Of a stretch of DNA of 64,000 nt, positions 17,777 through 27,376 are shown in pieces. The notes beneath the pieces are model-generated. The model was not told where the DNA came from, did not search any database, and saw nothing but the letters and a program-made list of their open reading frames with translations. The position numbers and the translations under genes were made by a program. Location of the stretch: contig JAEPML010000002.1 of NCBI GenBank assembly GCA_017643925.1, forward strand, positions 124,001 through 188,000, in the 5' to 3' direction. Source of the DNA: Roseibium sp. (GTDB lineage Bacteria; Pseudomonadota; Alphaproteobacteria; Rhizobiales; Stappiaceae). How positions within the stretch are numbered: the stretch's first letter is position 1; every line of letters begins with the position of its first letter.

Positions 17777-18997
17777 ATGACCTATCTGGCGTTCTTACGC
17801 GAAAATGCGCGCTGGCTGTTTGCCTGTTACCTGATGACGGTGTTTTCCGGCTTTGGGCAGACCTTTTTCATTGCGTTGTCGACAGGCGATCTTCAGGCGG
17901 AATTTGGTCTCAGTCATGGCGACCTTGGTGGTCTCTACATGCTGGCAACGCTCGGGAGCGCCCTGACCCTGCCTGTGATTGGCCGAACCCTCGACCACTA
18001 TCCGGTCCGCTGGATTGCTGCGACTGTGGTTGTCGGGTTGGCCTTCTTCTGCTTCGTCATGGCCAATGTCAGCGCGGTCTGGATGATTGCTTTCGCCTAT
18101 TACGGGCTGCGCCTTTGCGGGCAGGGTATGATGGGGCACACGTCGCTGACCGCGGCCGGTCGATGGTTCACGGCCCAAAGGGGCAGGGCGGTGTCTATCT
18201 CAATACTGGGATTTCCGACAGCCGAAGCCCTGTTTCCGATCACGTTCGTTGCACTCAGTGCCGTGGTTGGCTGGCGAGGGGCCTGGACCTTCGGTGCCGT
18301 CGTGCTTGTTCTCGTCACGTTGCCTTTGCTCCTGGTGCTGCTGTCACGCGACAGGGTTCCCAGTGCCTCGGAAGCGAAGGCGGCCAAGGTGACCGGGCGT
18401 CAGTGGACATTGTGGGATGCTGCTTGTGACTGGCGGTTCTGGCTCGTGTCCTGCGGTGTCAACGCACCGGCCTTTATCGGAACGTCGATCTTCTTTCATC
18501 AGGTCTATCTTGTGGAATTGCGCGGCTGGTCGCTTGAGCTCTTTGCCGGCGCCTTTTTCCTCATGGCTGCGGGCGTCGTCTGTGCGACCCTCGTGATCGG
18601 ACCGCTCATTGATCGGTTTTCGGCCCGCCAGCTTCTGCCCTTCACTCTGGTTCCGCTGATGTTCGCCTGTTTCCTTTTGGCCAACACTCATGCGCAGATT
18701 GTTGTCTTTGCCTTCATGGCGTTGGTCGGCATTTCCAACGGCTTCAATGGAACGCTCGTTGGAGCCCTCTGGCCTGAAGTCTACGGGACGCAGCATATGG
18801 GGGCGATCCGCTCGGTTGCCTTCGCGATCATGGTGTTTGCCTCGGCGGCAGGACCGGGACTGGTCGGCTGGCTGATCGACATCGGCGTGTCGCTGGATCT
18901 GCAGGTCAACGTGATGGGGATCTATTGTCTGGTCTTCTGCGCGCTGCTGACCATCAGTGCGCGGGCCTATCGTTCAAGTGAACAAAGTGCAGGCTAA
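17777..18997 (+). CDS. MFS transporter
   Basis: A 406-residue major facilitator with about 12 hydrophobic helices split by a cytoplasmic loop near residues 195-215 (RDRVPSASEAKAAK). The cytoplasmic loop between helices 2 and 3 contains GRTLDHYPVRW, a variant of the GxLaDrxGrkr signature. The substrate cannot be assigned; the closest feel is the oxalate/formate-antiporter or nitrate-like branch with RLCGQGMMGHTSL in helix 4. The gene ends 48 bp before gltX and may be cotranscribed with it. Confidence 0.85.
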   Translation: MTYLAFLRENARWLFACYLMTVFSGFGQTFFIALSTGDLQAEFGLSHGDLGGLYMLATLGSALTLPVIGRTLDHYPVRWIAATVVVGLAFFCFVMANVSAVWMIAFAYYGLRLCGQGMMGHTSLTAAGRWFTAQRGRAVSISILGFPTAEALFPITFVALSAVVGWRGAWTFGAVVLVLVTLPLLLVLLSRDRVPSASEAKAAKVTGRQWTLWDAACDWRFWLVSCGVNAPAFIGTSIFFHQVYLVELRGWSLELFAGAFFLMAAGVVCATLVIGPLIDRFSARQLLPFTLVPLMFACFLLANTHAQIVVFAFMALVGISNGFNGTLVGALWPEVYGTQHMGAIRSVAFAIMVFASAAGPGLVGWLIDIGVSLDLQVNVMGIYCLVFCALLTISARAYRSSEQSAG

Positions 18998-19045
18998 GCG
19001 CAGTTTGGGGTTGCCGTGTTCCCGATCCCAAGCTAACTCACCCAC

Positions 19046-20407
19046 ATGACTGTCACTGTTCGTTTCGCGCCGTCTCCGACCGGCCACATTCATATCGGCA
19101 ACAGCCGTCCCGCGCTTTACAACTGGCTTTTTGCCCAGAAGGAGGGCGGGCGCTTCATCCTGCGTTTCGACGACACCGACCTGGAACGCTCGAAACAGGA
19201 ATACGCTCAGTCCATTGAACAGGACTTGCGCTGGCTCGGGATCGAGCCCGATGTGATCGAGCGTCAATCAGCACGTTTCGCCAGCTATGATGCGGCGGCT
19301 CAGAAGCTGAAGGATGCCGGACTTCTCTATCCCTGTTACGAGACGCCAGAGGAACTTGATCGCCGTCGCTCGCGCCAGCGTGCGCTCGGGCGCCCGCCGG
19401 TTTACGACCGGGCCGGTCTCAGGCAGACGGACGAGGAACGGGCAGCCTTCGAGGCCGAGGGACGCAAGCCCCATTGGCGGTTCGTGTTGCCCAATCACGA
19501 TGGCGACCCGTTCGAAACCCGACGCACGGAAGTAACCTGGAATGACCTGTGCCGCGGCGATCAGGCTGTCGACCTGGCTTCACTTTCCGACCCCGTGCTG
19601 ATCCGCGCGGACGGAACTTATCTCTACACCCTCCCGTCCATCGTCGACGACGTCGACATGGGCGTCAGCCACGTAATCCGCGGCGAAGACCACGTGGCCA
19701 ATACGGGCGTTCAGATTGCCATTTTCGATGCACTCGGGGCAAAGCCTCCGGTCTTTGGTCATCACAACCTGCTGACGACACGGGACGGCGAGGGCTTGTC
19801 GAAGCGCAAAGGTGCCTTGTCCATCGGGTCTCTGCGCGAAGCAGGTCTCGAACCGATGTCGGTGGCTTCGCTTGCGGTTCTGACGGGGACCAGCCAGGCC
19901 GTCGAGCCGGTTCCAACGATGGCTGCCCTTGTTGACAAGTTCGACCTCACAAGCGTTTCGAAATCATCCGCAAAATTCGACCCGGAGGAACTGAAGGGGC
20001 TGAACGCCCGTCTGGTCCACGAGCTTCCCTTTGAAGCGGTTTCAGCGCGGCTGGAGGCTCACGGCATCAAGGCCGGCCAGGAGTTCTGGGAGACCGTGCG
20101 TGGCAATTGCGAGACGGTAAATGACGCGAGCCGGTACTGGCAGGTAATCACAGGTCCGGTGGACAGCCGTATCGAGGACGAGGACAGGGAATTTGTTTCC
20201 AAGGCCAGGGATTTCCTGCCGTCCGGCGAGATAACGCAGGAAAGCTGGGGCGAATGGACCTCAGCCCTGAAAGCGGAAACCGGTCGCAAGGGGCGCGGAT
20301 TGTTCATGCCGTTGCGCCGGGTCCTGACCGGTATGGATCACGGGCCCGACATGAAGGCGCTTTTGCCGCTTATTGGGAAACAAAATATTCTGGACCGACT
20401 ACCCTGA
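19046..20407 (+). CDS. gltX: Glutamate--tRNA ligase
   Basis: A 453-residue class I aminoacyl-tRNA synthetase. The HIGH motif appears as HIHIGN in [17 protein letters not shown] and KMSKS as LSKRKG. The [11 protein letters not shown] segment is the glutamyl-specific pocket. Many alphaproteobacteria carry two GluRS genes, one specific for tRNA-Glu and one also charging tRNA-Gln for the GatCAB route; this copy could be either. Its 3' end overlaps the convergent DUF2865 gene by 38 bp. Confidence 0.95.
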   Translation: MTVTVRFAPSPTGHIHIGNSRPALYNWLFAQKEGGRFILRFDDTDLERSKQEYAQSIEQDLRWLGIEPDVIERQSARFASYDAAAQKLKDAGLLYPCYETPEELDRRRSRQRALGRPPVYDRAGLRQTDEERAAFEAEGRKPHWRFVLPNHDGDPFETRRTEVTWNDLCRGDQAVDLASLSDPVLIRADGTYLYTLPSIVDDVDMGVSHVIRGEDHVANTGVQIAIFDALGAKPPVFGHHNLLTTRDGEGLSKRKGALSIGSLREAGLEPMSVASLAVLTGTSQAVEPVPTMAALVDKFDLTSVSKSSAKFDPEELKGLNARLVHELPFEAVSARLEAHGIKAGQEFWETVRGNCETVNDASRYWQVITGPVDSRIEDEDREFVSKARDFLPSGEITQESWGEWTSALKAETGRKGRGLFMPLRRVLTGMDHGPDMKALLPLIGKQNILDRLP

Positions 20408-21710
20408 CAGGCGCGTCCCTGTCTGGCGCAGGCCGGAAGCCGGGATCGTCGCTCTTGAACACTGGGGAGGTTGCTGAAACCTCTTCTCCGGACTGATCTG
20501 AACGTCTCAAGAGCGGCAAGCCGTTTTCCGTCAAACCGCTAAGGGTCAGGTTTTCCTGGGACTTCCCGTTCGCCATGATCTTTGAGTTCAGCGATACCGT
20601 CACGTCGAAACCCTTTTCGAGGTTGAACAGCGTGTCCGGGTCCTCGTAGCTCGGGAGCTGGGTGACGGCCAATGGCGGCCTGGACAGCAGCGAGGCCGCC
20701 TTGTTGCTGTCGTCAAAGGTTCCGCCCCTGCTGGGCTGCAGTGTACGTCTTGGCACACCAGCACTGATGTCTGACAGGAAAATGCGTTTGCCGGTGCCGG
20801 TCGATACTTCCTGCCAGGCTGAGCGTGTCCTTGATTGCTGTTTTACCTGCCGGCAGCTGCAACCTTCCACATATTCGGACTTGTAGCGATAGGCGAACGG
20901 TTGTTCCGAATAGAGATTGCCTGCAAGCGACATCATGGACGACTGGTCACCGCCTGGATTGCGGTAGACATAGAGCTCGGTTTCCGCTGCCGGACAGATC
21001 TCCGAGCATCTGGCCACGTCGTAAGCCACCTGATCCTTGCGAATGGAATAGCTGAGCGGGAAGAAGTAACCGTCGCAGGTGCGCACGCACAACGTCTTGA
21101 ACTTGCCGCCTGAAGGGACGCTCAAGCGGGTTGAACTCCGGTTGGTTCTGGACCTCGCCGACGTGATGTCCCTGTCACCCGCCTTGGCGGACGCAAGCTC
21201 GACATCCCGTTTTGGGCTGAACAGGCGCGAAAAGAATGATTTTGGCTTTTCGTCACCTGCGTTGTTTTTCCGGGCATCCCTAGTGCGACCGGGCGCATCA
21301 CAGTTCTGCTTGGCGATCTGAGCGCGGACCTGTTTCAGGCGTCGGCTGTTCTTTGAGGATCCGCCGCCGCCGGCCTTGGCGAGCTGTCGCTCGATGGCAG
21401 CCAGGTTCCTGGTCATGCGCTTGATCTTGGTGTTCAGAGCCTGACACCTGGCGGTCGACGCGCTTGCGCAGCCAAAGAACCCGGCATCCCTTTGGGCGGC
21501 CGAAAGGGCTTTTTGTTGCTGCTTCTTGGCGCTGGACCATTTCCGGGCAGCCGGAGATTGCTTGGCGGAAGCGGATTGCAGTCGATTGAGTTCGGACTTC
21601 AGGCTGGTGCAGCTTGCTGCTTCTGCCGCGCCGCTGGACAGGCCAAACGCCACGCCGACAATGAGCGTGTGTACAACAATCGCAGATTTTGAAATCCTGC
21701 GAAGTCTCAT
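20370..21710 (-). CDS. Exported DUF2865 protein
   Basis: A 446-residue protein with a signal peptide (residues 1-31, ending Ala-Glu-Ala-Ala). Residues about 35-130 form a charged Lys/Arg/Gln-rich helical region, and residues about 205-290 contain the DUF2865 core [16 protein letters not shown] ... CSEICP ... [11 protein letters not shown] ... EGCSCR, with conserved cysteines likely forming disulfides in the periplasm. The family is mostly found in Hyphomicrobiales and has no assigned function. The last 38 bp lie within the 3' end of gltX on the other strand. Confidence 0.88.
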   Translation of the reverse strand: MRLRRISKSAIVVHTLIVGVAFGLSSGAAEAASCTSLKSELNRLQSASAKQSPAARKWSSAKKQQQKALSAAQRDAGFFGCASASTARCQALNTKIKRMTRNLAAIERQLAKAGGGGSSKNSRRLKQVRAQIAKQNCDAPGRTRDARKNNAGDEKPKSFFSRLFSPKRDVELASAKAGDRDITSARSRTNRSSTRLSVPSGGKFKTLCVRTCDGYFFPLSYSIRKDQVAYDVARCSEICPAAETELYVYRNPGGDQSSMMSLAGNLYSEQPFAYRYKSEYVEGCSCRQVKQQSRTRSAWQEVSTGTGKRIFLSDISAGVPRRTLQPSRGGTFDDSNKAASLLSRPPLAVTQLPSYEDPDTLFNLEKGFDVTVSLNSKIMANGKSQENLTLSGLTENGLPLLRRSDQSGEEVSATSPVFKSDDPGFRPAPDRDAPVRVVGPEYFVSQ

Positions 21711-21861
21711 GGTCCATCCCCCAAACAGCGCGCTATACCCGGCACCGCTTCGGTTTCAGGTCCGCACCCGAAACCTGCGGCTATACTATCGCTGCAACGC
21801 CAATCAATAGCAACGAAAGCTCTGACGTTCGGTTAATGGGAGCGCAGAAAAGGGGTGGTTT

Positions 21862-22362
21862 TCAGCTGATCTTGTGCTCGCTCGCGGCCTTGTGAAGGCG
21901 CTCGAAGATGTCGTCCAGAACCTGTTGCTGCTCGGGCGTGAGGGCGTCCTGGAGCTGTTCGGAATAGGCCAGTGCCTGGGGAACGAGTTCCTCGTACATC
22001 CGGTTGCCTTCTGCGCTGAGCTGCAGACTTTGTTCGCGCTGGTCCTTCGGGTTGACGTCCCGCTCGATCAGCGCGCGCTTTTCAAGAGCGGCCACGGCAC
22101 GGCTCACCTTGGTCTTGTGCATGGACGTGGCCTTGCCGATATCGCGCGCCGTCATCGACTGATACTCGCCCAGCGTCGCCATGACCCGCCATTCCGGAAT
22201 GCCGATACCATACTGGTCAGCGTAGATCTTCGAAAACGACCTGCTGACGGCTTCGGCCAGATGGTTGAGCTGGTAAGGCAGGAACCGGCTCAGTTTCAGG
22301 ACGGTGACGACATCGCCTGTTGGGTCGATATTCCGGGCGCGGGAAACAGTCTTGTCCGTCAT
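21862..22362 (-). CDS. MarR-family transcriptional regulator
   Basis: A 166-residue winged-helix regulator: dimerisation helices flank a core with GIPEWRVMATLGEYQSMTARDIGKATSMHKTKVSRAVAALEKRALIERDVNPKDQREQ, the canonical MarR recognition helix and DxRxxxL-type wing. ATG 22362 is preferred; the longer frame begins with TTG at 22452. The regulated target is unknown. It is divergent from the metallo-beta-lactamase-fold gene across a 362-bp gap, which is the simplest candidate target. Confidence 0.88.
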   Translation of the reverse strand: MTDKTVSRARNIDPTGDVVTVLKLSRFLPYQLNHLAEAVSRSFSKIYADQYGIGIPEWRVMATLGEYQSMTARDIGKATSMHKTKVSRAVAALEKRALIERDVNPKDQREQSLQLSAEGNRMYEELVPQALAYSEQLQDALTPEQQQVLDDIFERLHKAASEHKIS

Positions 22363-22724
22363 GAGGTGAACGCTGCCTTGCTTGTTCAGATTGATAGGGC
22401 GGATCGCCCGATTGATTTCTGCCGTTTTCCAGCCATTTTGCAAGTCTACCAAGTATAGCTCATCGAAGAACGTCCGAAAGATTTTCCAGGCTTCTTTGCA
22501 AAGTCAGCATTGAAGCCGAAGAGCTTGCGGATCAAAAGACGTTTTGGAGCGAATTTTGCGGACCTATCTGTTGATAAGGAGGGAATAGTTAAGGAATTGG
22601 CGGGGCTGGATTTGCGAATCGTACACAGAAACTGAGACGCTGTAGTCAACAAAAAAGCAGCTTGAAATCGGTCCACGCAGACCGGAGAGCGCAAGCAGAC
22701 TGCTGGCAGGAAAGCGAGGCCGTT
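22363..22724. other. Non-coding divergent region between marR and MBL-fold gene
   Basis: A 362-bp gap with no supported gene. It contains a small inverted repeat, GGGCG-GAT-CGCCC, and a TTGATAAGGAGGGAATAG stretch that looks like an idle Shine-Dalgarno but leads into no open frame. It presumably carries both divergent promoters. Confidence 0.5.
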
Positions 22725-24008
22725 ATGGCAAAAACAACCACCAACTCCGAGGCCGTGCCGGGTGAAAACGAGCGGTTCGAGAAACTCGGCCACAATTGCT
22801 ACGCCTATAGCGCTGACGGCTGCTCGAACACGGGCGTGGTCATCGGTGACAAGGGTGTCCTGATCGTGGACGCGCAAGCGACACCTGAACACGCACAACG
22901 GGTTCTGGCGAAGCTTCGCGACATTTCCGACACCCCCGTCAAACAGGTGGTCCTGACACATTTCCATGCGGACAATTCGCTCGGTGCGCATGCATTTGAA
23001 CCAAGCGAGATCATTGCTTCCGACCTGACACGCAGGATGATGGACACGCGGGGCAGGGACGAGATCAGTGTTTCCAAGCAGCGCAGTGCCGCGCTTTTGT
23101 CTTCGGTGCCCGATAACGTTGAGCTCAGCGAACCTTCGATGACCATTGCGTCCTCCATGACCATTGATCTCGGTGGCCTGGAAGTGCGGCTGATGCATCT
23201 TGGGCGTGGCCACACGATGGGTGACATGGTTGTGTGGGTTCCAGAGAGCGGCGTCATTTTTGCCGGCGACCTGGTGCAGGAAACGGCAGCTCCCTATTGC
23301 GGTGATGCACATCTTGCCGATTGGCCGCGCGCACTGGACAGGATTGCGGCCTTCCGGCCAAATGCCCTGATGCCGGGAAGAGGGCGGTCAGCTCTTGACG
23401 CAGCCGCAGTCACCTCAGCCGTTGAAAACACGCGTGAATACATCACGCTTCTCAGAGATGCAGCCGAGGCCTGCGTGGAGCAGAGCCTTGGATTGAAAGA
23501 CACATTCAACGCCGTTCAGGACGCCCTGGCACCGCGCTTTGGGTCAAAAACGGACTTTGAAGGCACCTTGCCGTTCAACGTGGCACGTGCCTATGACGAA
23601 GCGCTTGGCCTTGACCAACCGCAGGTCTGGACACTCGAGCGTGTTGCCGATCTGCAGGATGCGCTGAACGGTATTGCACCTGTCGGTCATGAGGATGTCT
23701 CCACCCAGCCCGAAGAAGTGATCTCGGAAGAAGCGGTCGTTGAGGATCAGGCTGCCGAAGAAATCGAGGCAAATGAGGACACAGGTGATCTCGTGTCTGA
23801 AAGTGAATTTGCCGCGTCTCTGGTTCTGGACGAAGGGGCCGAACTGGAGGACGAAGCCGCTGCACCCGAAGACGAGATGGCACTGGACCTGTCTGCTGAC
23901 GACATCGTTGAGCCGGAACAAGGCGAACCCGAAGTTTCGGGTGAGGCAAACGATGACGAGGTAACAGATGGGTTGGAAGAAAAAGTGCTCGAAGACGCAC
24001 GCTACTGA
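22725..24008 (+). CDS. Metallo-beta-lactamase-fold protein with acidic C-terminal tail
   Basis: A 427-residue protein. Residues about 20-225 form an MBL fold with THFHADN at 78-84, His163 (GRGHTMGD) and Asp182 (FAGDL). The usual HxHxDH is HxHxDN here, and the last metal His (PGHG in relatives) is Arg219 in MPGRGRS. Metal site 1 (His79, His81, His163) is intact, site 2 is not. The arrangement resembles SoxH/quinoprotein-relay-type hydrolases. Residues about 323-427 are a Glu/Asp-rich, probably disordered tail. ATG 22725 has GCGAGG upstream; a longer frame from 22662 is less likely. A strong terminator follows. Confidence 0.85.
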   Translation: MAKTTTNSEAVPGENERFEKLGHNCYAYSADGCSNTGVVIGDKGVLIVDAQATPEHAQRVLAKLRDISDTPVKQVVLTHFHADNSLGAHAFEPSEIIASDLTRRMMDTRGRDEISVSKQRSAALLSSVPDNVELSEPSMTIASSMTIDLGGLEVRLMHLGRGHTMGDMVVWVPESGVIFAGDLVQETAAPYCGDAHLADWPRALDRIAAFRPNALMPGRGRSALDAAAVTSAVENTREYITLLRDAAEACVEQSLGLKDTFNAVQDALAPRFGSKTDFEGTLPFNVARAYDEALGLDQPQVWTLERVADLQDALNGIAPVGHEDVSTQPEEVISEEAVVEDQAAEEIEANEDTGDLVSESEFAASLVLDEGAELEDEAAAPEDEMALDLSADDIVEPEQGEPEVSGEANDDEVTDGLEEKVLEDARY

Positions 24009-24043
24009 TTGAACCTTCACAGGTCGCGCTTACAGGCGCTTAG

Positions 24044-24076
24044 AAAAACACGCTCCGGCCTGGGGCGTGTTTTTTT
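24044..24076 (+). terminator. Terminator after MBL-fold gene
   Basis: AAAAACACGC (24044-24053) pairs with GCGTGTTTTT (24065-24074) around an 11-base loop; the T run continues to 24076. Confidence 0.9.
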
Positions 24077-24148
24077 GTTTTTTCCGCAGCTTGATCGCGG
24101 ACATGTTATCCCCACATGTGGGACGTTTCAGTATCCGGAGGATCATTC

Positions 24149-24664
24149 ATGCGTTTTTTGACAGCCGCCGCACTTGCCCTGTCTGTTTGCCTGCAGGGAG
24201 CCGGTTTGGCCCTGGCGTCGGATGAGCCGGACCTGATTTTCAAGAAATCGACAGTCTGGAAGTTTTTGACACCGGATCACAAGCTGGCCACCTACGCCAT
24301 TGATGATCCTCTCGTTGATGGCGTGGCCTGCCATTTCACCGTCCCGGAAAAGGGAGGGGTCTCGGGTTGGCTTGGCGTTGCCGAAGAAGTTTCGGACGTG
24401 TCTCTCGCTTGCCGCCAGGTCGGGCCGGTGACCATCAAGGAGAACTTCGAGCAGGGTGAGGAGATGTTCCGACAGCGTCGCTCACTGGTGTTCAAGAAGA
24501 TGCAGATCGTGCGTGGCTGCGACACCAAGCGGAACGTTCTTGTTTATCTCGTTTATTCCGACAAGCTGATTGAAGGCAGCCCGAAGAACTCCACCTCGAC
24601 GGTCCCGCTGATGCCCTGGGGGGATCAGCAGCCTCCGAAATGTGCGGATTATCTTGACGATTGA
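24149..24664 (+). CDS. creA: CreA-family periplasmic protein
   Basis: A 171-residue protein with a signal peptide (about 1-24) followed by the CreA core: DPLVDGVACHFTVPEKGGVSG, VSLACRQVGP, the FQGEEMFRQRRSLVFKKMQIVR-like block and NVLVYLVYSDKLIEGSPKNS. Function is unknown despite wide conservation. ATG 24149 is supported by CCGGAGGATC; an upstream in-frame start at 24116 would bury the signal peptide. Two conserved cysteines remain after cleavage. Confidence 0.93.
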   Translation: MRFLTAAALALSVCLQGAGLALASDEPDLIFKKSTVWKFLTPDHKLATYAIDDPLVDGVACHFTVPEKGGVSGWLGVAEEVSDVSLACRQVGPVTIKENFEQGEEMFRQRRSLVFKKMQIVRGCDTKRNVLVYLVYSDKLIEGSPKNSTSTVPLMPWGDQQPPKCADYLDD

Positions 24665-24687
24665 CCTTTGGTCAGTGAGTGCGGGAG

Positions 24688-25029
24688 CTAGTCCGCGTCA
24701 AGCTTTTCAAGATGCCTTGCGACGGGAAGGTCTTCATCGGCGCAAAAATGCTTGTAGAGCATGGCCATGATGTCTTTGACCGGTTCGCTCGCCAATCGAT
24801 AGTAGATTGTGGTTCCTTCGCGCCGGGTGGAGACCAGACCCTGAGCCCGCAACAATGCCAATTGTTGTGAGACCGTTGGCATGCGCATGCCGGTCGTTTC
24901 GGCGAGTTCACCAACGCTGCGTTCTTCTTCGAGGACGAGGCACATGAGAAGCAGACGCGGCGCGGATGCCATCAGTTTCATAAATTCCGCCGCAGATTCC
25001 GCTTTGTCTTCTAGTGCCTTGTAGTCCAT
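24688..25029 (-). CDS. ArsR-family regulator, BigR/SqrR-like thiol persulfide sensor
   Basis: A 113-residue winged-helix repressor. The recognition helix is in MRMPTVSQQLALLRAQGLV and the wing is TRREGTTIYYRLAS. Cys30 (LLLMC, before ERSVGELAE) and Cys96 (LYKHFC) sit where BigR/SqrR proteins keep the two cysteines that form a tetrasulfide bridge with reactive sulfur species. The family normally represses sulfide-detoxification genes; none is adjacent here, so the target is inferred to be its own transcript or a distant locus. It lies 64 bp downstream of a 62-residue membrane protein, probably in one operon. Confidence 0.85.
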   Translation of the reverse strand: MDYKALEDKAESAAEFMKLMASAPRLLLMCLVLEEERSVGELAETTGMRMPTVSQQLALLRAQGLVSTRREGTTIYYRLASEPVKDIMAMLYKHFCADEDLPVARHLEKLDAD

Positions 25030-25093
25030 CGCTCAACTTTGCCAAACATGGGGCCAAACCGCAAGCTGGGCGCGGTTCCGATCCGGTTTCCTT

Positions 25094-25282
25094 TTAGAGG
25101 CGACCAGCGACCGTGACAATGATGTTGCCGTTGCCGCAACCGGTTCCCGTCATCAGGCACATGCCCTTCTGCTGGGTTTCCTGGCCGAAGGCCTTGGTGC
25201 CATCGGTGATCGCGATGATCGCTGCAAACGGGCCACCCAGAACGATGGCGAAGAAGATAAGGACAAAAATGCGGTTCAACAT
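25094..25282 (-). CDS. Small membrane or exported protein (62 aa)
   Basis: A 62-residue frame with a good Shine-Dalgarno (CAGGAG, 7 bases before ATG). Residues 4-25 are strongly hydrophobic (IFVLIFFAIVLGGPFAAIIAI), followed by a short polar part with two cysteines (GMCLMTGTGCGNGN) that could be exported. No family was recognised. An inverted repeat lies just upstream (25297-25316), and the SqrR-like regulator gene follows on the same strand, suggesting coregulation. Confidence 0.6.
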   Translation of the reverse strand: MLNRIFVLIFFAIVLGGPFAAIIAITDGTKAFGQETQQKGMCLMTGTGCGNGNIIVTVAGRL

Positions 25283-25296
25283 GGGTGTCTCCTGAT

Positions 25297-25316
25297 GGCA
25301 ATCCGTATCGATTGCC
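25297..25316. promoter_or_regulatory. Inverted repeat upstream of small protein / SqrR-like operon
   Basis: GGCAATC (25297-25303) and GATTGCC (25310-25316) are perfect inverted arms around six bases, 15 bp upstream of the 62-residue gene. The placement fits an operator for the ArsR-type repressor encoded in the same unit; that assignment is inference. Confidence 0.4.
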
Positions 25317-25421
25317 TGGAGACTAGCCTTGTGGCCTTGAACTCATGCTGAGCACTGCGTTCAGCTACCGTTCAGGTAGGTAAACGGCGCTGTTTCTCGA
25401 TAAAAAACAATAGCTTGTTGG

Positions 25422-27083
25422 TTACAGATTCTCGGTCATTGCCCGTCTGAGAGCCTTCAGGAGCACGTCGTCGCGCTCATAGATGTCCTTCCTGAAATGG
25501 GTCGATCCGTCCTTGTTCATCCAGGCGGTCAGGTATGTCAGGTGGACTTCGATGGGAACGCCGGGTTTGACGACCTTGCGGTCGCCTGCATCCCGCAGTC
25601 TTTCCCATACACCCGGTGTGGGGTCGGCATGCTGCAACAGGACATCCGCAAGGGCAAAGGGATCGGACGCCCGGATACAGCCGTGGCTGTAGGCCCGCTC
25701 GGCACGACTGAACAATGACTTGGACGGCGTGTCGTGAATGTAGATGTTGAATTCGTTCGGAAACATGAACTTGATCCGGCCCAGGGCATTTCCATCACCC
25801 GGGTCCTGTCTGAGCCGGAAGGGAAAATTCTTGCGGGAGTAACTGTTCCAGGCAACCTGGGTGGCGGCAACTTCGCTGCCTTCGCGGAAGACCCGTATCT
25901 TCTGGGAGGAGAGGGCAGATGGGTTCTGCTGCAGCTTGGGCAAGTATTCCTTGGTGGCGATTGAGTAGGGGACATTCCAGAAGGGATTGATCTCGACATA
26001 TTCCAGTTCGTCGGAGAAGACTGGCGTCGCGTGGTAGGGCTTGCCGACGACGACGCGCGTGGTGTGGATTGTCTTGCCGTCCTTGACGACCTTCAGGTTC
26101 TGATCCGCCAGATTGACGAAGACATAAAACTGTCCAAGGTCGTCGCGCATCCAGCGTCGGCGCTCCATGTTGAGTTCCATCTGGATGAGCTTGTCGTGAA
26201 TGCTCGTGTTGAGACGGGCCAGCGTGTTCTTGCCGATCACGCCGTCGGTCTCCAGCCCATGATACTCCTGGAAAACCTTTACCGCCTCTACGAGCGCGCC
26301 CTCATAGACGTCGCCCCTGTGGTCAGCTGCGCCCGGGATGTCTTCTTCCATGAGTCGTTGCTGGAGCGCCTGCAAGCGGTCATCGCTCATCCCCGGTTTC
26401 AACACTTCGCCGTCCGGGACGGGGGTAAACCCGCCGTCGGCTGCCTTTTCCCGGTACTGTGCAAGCCGCCGTTTCAGGCGTGCATAATTGTCGGACCGTG
26501 GGGCAAGTCCTTCCAGAAAGGTGCTGTAATCGACCGCATCCGTGGCCGCTTCCAGGAGCATTTCGGGCTTGGGACGGTTCGGGAACAGGTTCAGGGCCTT
26601 GTTGATCCGGTTCGGCTGGACCCGACCTGATGACAAGTGGGTGGCGTAGCGGATGTACTGAACGGAAAGCTCAAGGTCGAATTGCGCCCAGTCTTCCGGG
26701 GTCTGGGCGGTTTCCGACTGCTGCAGGAGTTCCAGGGGGCCATAATTGTTAGGATTGAGCGCGTGATCATTCGCTTCGGCCATGGCGGCAATGGTCAGGT
26801 GAGCGTTCTCGGTCAGGCCATTTTCGTCAAACCAGACAGGCGCAAAGGCCCGGTCACCGTAGTGAAGGGCAATTTCCTCATGGATGTCGGCTGACATCGC
26901 CGCTTGAATGGCTAAGGCGATTGGTGTCTCGGGATCGCGGAACACCGGCGGTGCCACTTGCTGCGTCTCTGCGGACTGGGCCCAGACCTTTGCGGTCGGC
27001 AGGGCAAGCGGCCCAACGAACCCGACCGCGCCGGCGATTACCAGTGCTGTGCCAATTCCGGATCTTCTCAATCTTGCATTCAC
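25422..27083 (-). CDS. L,D-transpeptidase, YcbB type
   Basis: A 553-residue periplasmic peptidoglycan cross-linking enzyme. It has a signal peptide (about 1-36), an N-terminal helical scaffold, a peptidoglycan-binding module (about 235-292, ending DGVIGKNTLARLN) and an L,D-transpeptidase YkuD domain (about 317-480) with the catalytic motif SHGCIR, Cys469. The large insertion between the domain start and catalytic Cys is the capping region of YcbB-type enzymes. It forms 3-3 cross-links or attaches proteins to the wall. GTG 27083 is chosen because GGGGGGA lies 7 bases upstream; the 65-residue longer frame has no signal-like start. Confidence 0.92.
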   Translation of the reverse strand: MNARLRRSGIGTALVIAGAVGFVGPLALPTAKVWAQSAETQQVAPPVFRDPETPIALAIQAAMSADIHEEIALHYGDRAFAPVWFDENGLTENAHLTIAAMAEANDHALNPNNYGPLELLQQSETAQTPEDWAQFDLELSVQYIRYATHLSSGRVQPNRINKALNLFPNRPKPEMLLEAATDAVDYSTFLEGLAPRSDNYARLKRRLAQYREKAADGGFTPVPDGEVLKPGMSDDRLQALQQRLMEEDIPGAADHRGDVYEGALVEAVKVFQEYHGLETDGVIGKNTLARLNTSIHDKLIQMELNMERRRWMRDDLGQFYVFVNLADQNLKVVKDGKTIHTTRVVVGKPYHATPVFSDELEYVEINPFWNVPYSIATKEYLPKLQQNPSALSSQKIRVFREGSEVAATQVAWNSYSRKNFPFRLRQDPGDGNALGRIKFMFPNEFNIYIHDTPSKSLFSRAERAYSHGCIRASDPFALADVLLQHADPTPGVWERLRDAGDRKVVKPGVPIEVHLTYLTAWMNKDGSTHFRKDIYERDDVLLKALRRAMTENL

Positions 27084-27376
27084 TGGAAATTCCCCCCGGT
27101 TGATTCCCAATACCGAAAGCTTAGAGGAAGTGGTAGGGCAGGCCAACGGCAGGAAAAGTGGGAAACACCGACAATTGAACGGCCGCTCACAGGAAATGCA
27201 GCCTTGACCGCGTTCCGATTTCCGGTCCATAAAGCGATCCATGATGACGGCCACACGGAACATCATTTCGATCACCATTATTTGCAGCTAGCGACACCGC
27301 TGGCTGTGGCCGTTCCCTCTTGGCAAAATTTCCTTTGAGACGGACGCCCGGTCAGCCGGCCAGGAGACCGTTTGAC

